Shown: positions 33,755 to 38,313 of the stretch, piece by piece
Layout of the letters: the number at the start of each line of letters is the position of its first letter
How positions within the stretch are numbered: the first letter of the stretch is position 1
NCBI GenBank assembly: GCA_019749935.1
Contig: JAIEPD010000089.1
Span: forward strand, 1 to 38,313
DNA length: 38,313 nucleotides
DNA from: Alphaproteobacteria bacterium
GTDB lineage: Bacteria; Pseudomonadota; Alphaproteobacteria; Paracaedibacterales; CAIULA01
Direction of reading: 5' to 3'
Notes under the pieces: model-generated
What the model was told of the DNA's origin: nothing
Seen by the model: the letters and a program-made list of their open reading frames with translations, nothing else
Database searches by the model: none
Made by a program: the position numbers and the translations under genes

Positions 33755-33801
33755 AAGACACCCTTCTTTATGGGGCAATTTTTTAAAAAGAGGATATATA
33801 A

Positions 33802-34242
33802 ATGTGCATTAAGCCTATAAAAACCATTCAAGATTTTCATCAAGCAACTCAACGCGCTATTTTACTACTCGAAGAACTTTGGCCTTTGTTTCCTTTAAAA
33901 AAGAAAAATAATGATGATTGTTATAAAGGAGATGAGTTTGAAATTCTTACTATCCTTATGGAGTTATATAAAAAAGACCATTATTTGCACTGTAATAAAA
34001 AATTCTCAGATCCTATTGAGGCTATCAACAATTATATGCATGAGTATGGACTAAAATTTTCTGATTTTGCTCGTCTTATAGGCTCAGAAATTTTAGCTCA
34101 TGATATATTAAAAAAGGATCAACTTCTTTCATTGGATCATATCTACACTATCGTCAGAAACTGGCAAATTCCGGCCATAATATTATTACAACCCTACAAA
34201 ATTACTGCTTCTAAAGATAATAAAGTTAAAGTGTATCATTGA
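33802..34242 (+). CDS. HigA-like antitoxin 2 (diverged paralogue)
   Basis: 146 residues, same layout as the preceding gene: MCIKPIKTIQDFHQATQRAI, an extended acidic middle with DEFEILTILMELYKKDH, FSDPIEAINNYMHEYGLKFS, then LIGSEILAHDILKKDQLLSL and IPAIILLQPYKI. The HTH recognition region is more diverged and a ~20-residue insertion (LFPLKKKNNDDCYK) is present. No toxin gene lies next to it. It reads as a tandem duplication of the antitoxin, spaced 47 bp from the first, with AGAGGA as ribosome site. Confidence 0.7.
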   Translation: MCIKPIKTIQDFHQATQRAILLLEELWPLFPLKKKNNDDCYKGDEFEILTILMELYKKDHYLHCNKKFSDPIEAINNYMHEYGLKFSDFARLIGSEILAHDILKKDQLLSLDHIYTIVRNWQIPAIILLQPYKITASKDNKVKVYH

Positions 34243-34350
34243 TAGTCATTTCTTTTGCTGAAAAGAAAACTTAATTAGATCATTCTTAATGATATGCAAA
34301 AAGCTAAAATAATTTCTTAAAAAGCTTTTTCTTTTTAAAATTTAATATCA

Positions 34351-34376
34351 AAAAATCTGCTTGAGAGATTTTTTTT
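34351..34376 (+). terminator. Probable terminator after the HigA cluster
   Basis: AAAAATCT (34351-34358) pairs with AGATTTTT (34366-34373) around a 7-nt loop, followed by more T. The stem is A/T-rich and weak; position about 110 bp after the last antitoxin and before the 879-codon gene supports it. Confidence 0.45.
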
Positions 34377-34447
34377 ATTAATTCATCTTGAAATATGAAA
34401 ATAAGTGCTTACCTTTAAAGAAATAATTTTTTCCGCAGGGGTTATAA

Positions 34448-37087
34448 ATGCACGAAAAAGAAGATGTTATTTACGTAAATAATAATAGTTATTTCCAAAA
34501 AATTGTATCTTCAATTGTCTTAATTTCTTTTCTTTCCATGACAGTTACGCAAACCTACGCGTCAACTGAAGAATTAGTGCCCATAAATTCACATTCCAGG
34601 CCTGGTAGCGCTTCTGGTAAAGTAGTTCAAGACCCCGATCAGGGTGGCGTTGAACTTAGAGAAATGCTTACTCAACCACCAAGACCTAATATTGACCGAA
34701 TTACTTACAACACTCGAAAAGTTGTACCCTTAGAAATAGAAGTCAATCCAAATCACGATGATTCTTCCCCACAAAAACACCCCCAAGAAGAGGCTAAAGC
34801 TACAAAAGATGATGATGATAGTGACGATGACGAAGAGAGTGAGAAGTCCAAAAGCTCAAAAGTCGATCCAAAAACCAGAGCTGCCGCAGCTGAAGCAATG
34901 CGAAGTGGTATAAACGCGGAAGACATTAAGAGAATAAAAGCAGCTGCACTTCTCACAGTAATATTAGGAACTGGTTTATGGGGACTTATGGAATTATGGA
35001 TTAATTCCGTTATTAATGCTGTTGATTCAACGGAACCTGGGTATAAATTTACTTATGAAACTCGTGAAGGTGCTGAGGCTATAGATGAAATTATACTCGC
35101 CCAGAGAGTCAATATTGCGATTGCGTTTTCTTCGTTTTTCTTTTACCGGTCTTTAAAGCTTGCTGATCGATTGCTTCCATCAAAAGCAATAGATGAGGTA
35201 ACAAGAAAATTTAGCTATTGTGCAGAAGTTCCCGGGGAATTGGCTGCTATTGGATTTGCCTTATTCACAGCCGCCTCTTCAGGATTTGAATTATACACGA
35301 GCCTCATTAACTACTCTAGGACTGTTGCAGGTGTTACAACGGGTTTTTTTGTTCCCCTTACAATGATGGATTTTTATTTACGATATGCAGAATTAAAAGA
35401 TTCTACATATGATTATTTATTTGTTGATAATGCTGAGCATTTGGCAAGCTTAACGATTCCAAAGGATAAGCAACCGCAAGTTATCAAAGAAATTCATGAC
35501 GACGCACAAAATAGAGAAGAGTTAGAAAGGTTTTTCGCTGGCAGAAAAGAGGCAATATACAAAGAACCAGCAGAACAAATGCTTAAGCGATGGAGAGAAG
35601 TCAAAGATCTTGAGGCAAAAGGCAGCACAGTAAAGCAAGCCAAAAGACTTTTAAAAAAGGAAAATGATGAGTTCTTGTCCCCTGAAGAGCAAGCAATAGT
35701 AGTCAAAGAATTAAAATTAATAGAAGAAGAAAGAGAATCTTTAAAAACAACAAAAAGAGACACTCTAGCTCTCGATAAACAAGCAATATTAGCTGCAGAA
35801 GAGAATAAAAAAAACAAAGCTTTAGAATTTAGACGGACTCGCAACAAGGGCCTTTCTCTCTTTATTAGTTCCTTAATAATGGCTGGAGCGATATATTACG
35901 GCTTTAAAGGTTCACAAGGAAATAGTAAATCAGCGTTCAAACTGACTGTACCAGGGGGGACAAAAAACGCCGCAAATGAAGCCGAACTAGCCATTGATAT
36001 AACGAGATATAAGATTTTTAGAGATGCTACCGCTGCTACTAGAAGTGCAGGTTTAAGAGGGAGTTTAACAGATGTCTATATTCCCGATTTTAACATAACT
36101 AAGCCCTACAACGTTGAAGAATTACTGAAATGGTGCAAGCCCTGTTTAGAGGGGGTTATATGGAAATCATATAATGTGAATGCAACAACAGGAGTTGGAG
36201 TAGGAACCGGTAGCATGGGCTATGATTGCGATGGTGTTTCGTTTCAAGAAAACGACTGGGGGTTTTCTCTTCCCCAAGATAAACAAGTAAATCCGGGAAC
36301 TTGTGCGGCATGGGAGTATTGGATTGATCGTGACTATGCTGAGTATGCGAAAATAAAGGATGAAAATACTGACGATTATTATAGCGATGATGGTGATGAT
36401 TCTGTGAGTATACCCATTGCTGCTGAAGGAGCGTCAAATTTTATCGGAGGTGTTGAGGCAGTTGCAGGGGGTCTTTTAACAATAAAAACATCCAGTAAGA
36501 CTGTCGTGGACATTCTTAACTCCTTTACTAAAAATCCAGACGAAATCCTACCTGGAAAGCATAATCTTTTAATGAATACAGCTGTCTCTCTTACAGCATT
36601 AACTGAAGCCTTAATTTATGCAACACCGGCTGCTATTGCCGCCTGGTTATCAACGCAAGGTTCAAAAACACCCGCAGGGGTAAATTGGTGGTTTACTGCT
36701 TCAAAATACGCATCCAGCACACTAAACGTATTTCCAGATTTTAGTGAAATTTATACCAGAATCCCTCTTGATTTAATGAGTGTATATTACAACACGCACA
36801 TTCCAAGCGGAGTACAAAACATGTTTAACGGCATGCATGCGCACACCCCTAATAGCATAAAGATTCCTTTTGATTATGTCTCCTCTTTGAGTGTTTCTGG
36901 TGTAAGCAAGTTGTTTAACTATTTTGGCCTTTCAGAACAAGATTACATCCGAAATCAAATGCTTAAAATGGTTAATAACATGGCTTATACTGCCGCACAC
37001 GGAACACCAGGATATAGGGTTTCTCTTATTGAAATGTTTGGAGTTAGAGATAAGGCTAAGATAAGAAGAAAAGCTGTTATGGCATAA
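34448..37087 (+). CDS. Large exported/membrane protein, unknown function
   Basis: 879 residues with no family I recognise. A signal-like hydrophobic segment at ~20-38 (IVSSIVLISFLSMTV, then YAS) is followed by a Pro/Asp-rich segment and an acidic run at ~119-135 (DDDDSDDDEESE). Hydrophobic, probably membrane, segments lie near 163-187, 221-235, 263-283, 291-311, 468-486 and 711-735. A charged coiled-coil-like region covers ~340-465. A Cys pair WCKPCLEG sits near 562. The C-terminus is basic. An AGGGG ribosome site supports the start, and a strong terminator follows. The secretory start, acidic stretch and multiple membrane passes suggest a surface or envelope component, possibly host-directed; this is inference. 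Confidence 0.75.
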   Translation: MHEKEDVIYVNNNSYFQKIVSSIVLISFLSMTVTQTYASTEELVPINSHSRPGSASGKVVQDPDQGGVELREMLTQPPRPNIDRITYNTRKVVPLEIEVNPNHDDSSPQKHPQEEAKATKDDDDSDDDEESEKSKSSKVDPKTRAAAAEAMRSGINAEDIKRIKAAALLTVILGTGLWGLMELWINSVINAVDSTEPGYKFTYETREGAEAIDEIILAQRVNIAIAFSSFFFYRSLKLADRLLPSKAIDEVTRKFSYCAEVPGELAAIGFALFTAASSGFELYTSLINYSRTVAGVTTGFFVPLTMMDFYLRYAELKDSTYDYLFVDNAEHLASLTIPKDKQPQVIKEIHDDAQNREELERFFAGRKEAIYKEPAEQMLKRWREVKDLEAKGSTVKQAKRLLKKENDEFLSPEEQAIVVKELKLIEEERESLKTTKRDTLALDKQAILAAEENKKNKALEFRRTRNKGLSLFISSLIMAGAIYYGFKGSQGNSKSAFKLTVPGGTKNAANEAELAIDITRYKIFRDATAATRSAGLRGSLTDVYIPDFNITKPYNVEELLKWCKPCLEGVIWKSYNVNATTGVGVGTGSMGYDCDGVSFQENDWGFSLPQDKQVNPGTCAAWEYWIDRDYAEYAKIKDENTDDYYSDDGDDSVSIPIAAEGASNFIGGVEAVAGGLLTIKTSSKTVVDILNSFTKNPDEILPGKHNLLMNTAVSLTALTEALIYATPAAIAAWLSTQGSKTPAGVNWWFTASKYASSTLNVFPDFSEIYTRIPLDLMSVYYNTHIPSGVQNMFNGMHAHTPNSIKIPFDYVSSLSVSGVSKLFNYFGLSEQDYIRNQMLKMVNNMAYTAAHGTPGYRVSLIEMFGVRDKAKIRRKAVMA

Positions 37088-37120
37088 AAAAAAGAGGGGT
37101 CTAAAAGGCCCCTCTTTTTT
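37086..37120. terminator. Strong bidirectional terminator
   Basis: AAAAAAGAGGGGTCT (37086-37100) pairs with AGGCCCCTCTTTTTT (37106-37120), a 15-bp stem with one G-U and a short A-rich loop. The A run on one arm and the T run on the other make it effective on both strands. It separates the 879-codon gene (+) from the convergent small peptide gene (-). Confidence 0.92.
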
Positions 37121-37142
37121 GCTATGCTAATGTAATAATAAG

Positions 37143-37262
37143 CTAGTGTTTTACTGTCTTACCACCACTACCAGTAACAGCATAAGCATCGGTAATTACT
37201 CCAGGTGCTGCCATTGCTGCAATAGCCATTACGACAAAAGCGATTTTAAACATTTTGGACAT
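37143..37262 (-). CDS. 39-residue secreted peptide, unknown
   Basis: The frame is open further upstream, but the ATG at 37262 has a near-perfect ribosome site (GGAGG seven bases away), so it is the start. The product starts MSKMFKIAFVVMAIAAMAAP, a classical signal peptide with cleavage expected after AYA (~28), leaving a mature tail of about 11 residues, VTGSGGKTVKH. It lies convergent to the 879-codon gene and shares the bidirectional terminator. Its 5' leader holds two hairpins. No family is recognised; a small envelope or signalling peptide is possible. Confidence 0.6.
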   Translation of the reverse strand: MSKMFKIAFVVMAIAAMAAPGVITDAYAVTGSGGKTVKH

Positions 37263-37294
37263 GATATCCTCCATTAATTTAAGTAAACACCGGA

Positions 37295-37351
37295 CGAAGA
37301 TTTGAGGAGTTTTGCTCCTTTGTCTTCGAGATCTCCCTTTGAAGGAAGATC
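37295..37351 (-). promoter_or_regulatory. Structured 5' leader of the small peptide gene
   Basis: In the minus-strand direction two hairpins lie before the gene. The first, 37351-37330, is a 10-bp stem GATCTTCCTT / AAGGGAGATC with one G-U and a 2-nt loop. The second, 37328-37295, has an outer CGAAGA/TCTTCG stem and an inner AGGAG/CTCCT stem. The AGGAG of the second resembles a ribosome site, so mRNA structure could control translation or stability. Function is inferred from position only. Confidence 0.4.
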
Positions 37352-37521
37352 GTGAAATAAAACATAGAACTCGAAAATGAAAAAGCAAGCCCCCCGACAA
37401 AAAAATATCTGTAATAAGTCTTCTTTTAATTTTGGAAAAACTTAAATTCTATTAAAACGATATACCTTATTAAGATCAAAATTTATTTATAATATAAAAT
37501 TTATATTAATAAATTAATTTA
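37352..37521. other. A/T-rich spacer with no supported gene
   Basis: This stretch presumably includes the promoter of the small secreted peptide on the minus strand, but no clear -35/-10 pair can be assigned. No codon structure is evident. Confidence 0.4.
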
Positions 37522-37954
37522 GGGCTGTCGTAGATAATTTTAAAATAAATAATTAAAAGTGTTTAAATATCTTGATTTCTTGTCCTTTCAAAAAAGAGAA
37601 GAATTTTCAGTTATTTATTGTTAGCTTTTAGATTTTTTTTATCCATTTTTTAAAGTTCTTAACTGTTCTTTCGAGCTTCCATAATTAAAGCTAAACTCGC
37701 ATTCTTTCAAAAATAAAGGAAAGTGTTTTTTAGGAATTCTTTTAGGTTATGCAAGAGATCTAATGATTAAGAGAAGTTTATAATACAGCAAAGCCGCGCT
37801 ATTTACTTTAATACCCAACATGTCTGCAGCTGAACGAGCTGTTACCACCTGCAAAATAAAATACTCTAGCAACTGAGTTTATATTAATTTATTTAGTCGG
37901 CACTTTTTCATCACCTAACCATCGTAGCTAACTTTCGTTATCTACGATAGTCCC
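37522..37954 (-). mobile_element. Truncated IS1595/IS1016-like element with terminal inverted repeats
   Basis: GGGCTGTCGTAGATAA (37522-37537) is the inverse of TTATCTACGATAGTCCC (37938-37954) apart from one mismatch and one extra base. The 433-bp interior holds only the first part of an IS1595-like transposase with a nonsense codon. A 28-nt hairpin ATCGTAG...CTACGAT lies just inside the right end (37921-37948). No certain target duplication is visible; both flanks are A/T-rich (AATTTA). It is a non-autonomous or decayed copy. Confidence 0.65.
37747..37911 (-). pseudogene. IS1595-like transposase N-terminal fragment
   Basis: From ATG 37911 the frame gives MKKCRLNKLI, a TAA, then TQLLEYFILQVVTARSAADM and LGIKVNSAALLYYKLLLII, ending at a TAA at 37747. 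The segment 'FIL.V.ARSAADMLGI..N.AALLYYKLR.II' is the characteristic helix-turn-helix start of IS1595/IS1016 transposases. The catalytic domain is absent. The internal stop and truncation make this a pseudogene. Confidence 0.7.
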
Positions 37955-37955
37955 A

Positions 37956-38204
37956 AATTTAATTATCGAGGTTAATGGAACCTCACATTTTATTGATGGG
38001 CATCAAAATGCTCTAACACATGTTAAAGCGTTTATGCTTGAAAAAGCGGGGTATACAGTTAGACGATTTACAATAGATCTCCAAAAAGCAGATATCCTTA
38101 CTTTTTTAAAAACAGAATTAGCAGAATTCCTGCCTTCTCTTACGGAGCCCAAACCAGACAAAGAGCACTATTTTTCAAATGGCTATTATAAAGTTAAATC
38201 GTAA
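37956..38204 (+). pseudogene. RAP-domain-like ORF fragment adjoining the IS
   Basis: The frame directly beyond the IS end reads NLIIEVNGTSHFIDGHQNAL, THVKAFMLEKAGYTVRRFTI, and LTFLKTELAEFLP, stopping at 38202. The 'IEV(D/N)G.SHF...' followed by '..K...LE..GY.V.R' pattern is that of the RAP domain, a predicted RNA-binding/endonuclease-like fold. There is no start codon before the IS boundary and no matching 5' half on the other side, so it appears to be the 3' remnant of a gene cut by the insertion or by a deletion. Confidence 0.45.
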
Positions 38205-38313
38205 GTTTACTGATTAAACTTATATGTGAGATTCACAGAGATGGTTTCAACTTTCTGATGGCCATTTCAGTATGATAATTTTGCTCTTGAATATGTTCTT
38301 TTTGTGAATCATA

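Noticed and set aside
37143-37400. 85-codon version of the small peptide gene starting far upstream
   Set aside because: The upstream part runs through the leader hairpins, is unusually Arg/Ser-rich, and has no ribosome site, whereas the internal ATG has GGAGG at the right distance and starts a signal peptide.

Overview
The window comes from a low-G+C Alphaproteobacterium. The order ftsW-murG-murC-murB-ddl-ftsQ, the RuvX/HflX/UvrB proteins, an alphaproteobacterial-type MotA/TolQ/ExbB membrane protein, and the mix of polymorphic toxins, HTH-less LuxR-type sensors and decayed mobile DNA suggest a Holosporales/Rickettsiales-like symbiont of protists. That placement is inference from gene content; no rRNA or other definitive marker is present.

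Layout. (1) 1-6170: end of the division and cell-wall cluster on the + strand (ftsW 3' part, murG, murC, murB, ddl, ftsQ). (2) 6264-13471: core or near-core genes: an ExbB/MotA-like protein, a tandem MazG-like protein, uvrB (-), a secreted DUF2914-type protein, hflX (-), ruvX and a VOC protein. (3) 13551-13897: two degenerate tRNA 3' halves (tRNA-Phe on -, tRNA-Thr on +), each broken in the anticodon loop, which look like integration scars. (4) 13948-28922: one long minus-strand contact-dependent-inhibition (CDI) type locus. It holds a 2712-residue CdiA/filamentous-haemagglutinin-like protein with a nuclease-like C-terminus, its immunity gene, and then three orphan CdiA C-terminal cassettes, each followed by its own candidate immunity gene. 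The cassettes are partial copies of the CdiA DUF637/pre-toxin region joined to unrelated toxins. A pair of lipoprotein genes lies between cassettes, and a shortened immunity paralogue lies at the far end. (5) 29432-34242: accessory genes: a 40-codon ORF, a methyltransferase that overlaps an MHS-family transporter tail to tail, a LuxR-type autoinducer-binding protein without HTH, an XRE/S24 repressor, and a HigB-HigA-HigA toxin-antitoxin cluster. (6) 34448-38313: an 879-residue exported or membrane protein of unknown function, a 39-residue secreted peptide with a structured leader, and an IS1595-like remnant next to a broken RAP-domain ORF.

How the parts work together. The first block builds lipid II and the septum. 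In the CDI-like locus the full-length protein is expected to carry the active toxin. The downstream cassettes lack signal peptides and the N-terminal stalk, and the one at 19302 also lacks a usable start upstream of its shared region. They therefore look like a reservoir from which the toxin tip can be swapped by recombination through near-identical DUF637 DNA; a 187-bp block is identical in three copies. The retained immunity genes would protect against siblings carrying other tips. No cdiB-like outer-membrane transporter is in the window and the CdiA N-terminus lacks a clear canonical TPS motif, so the secretion route is open.
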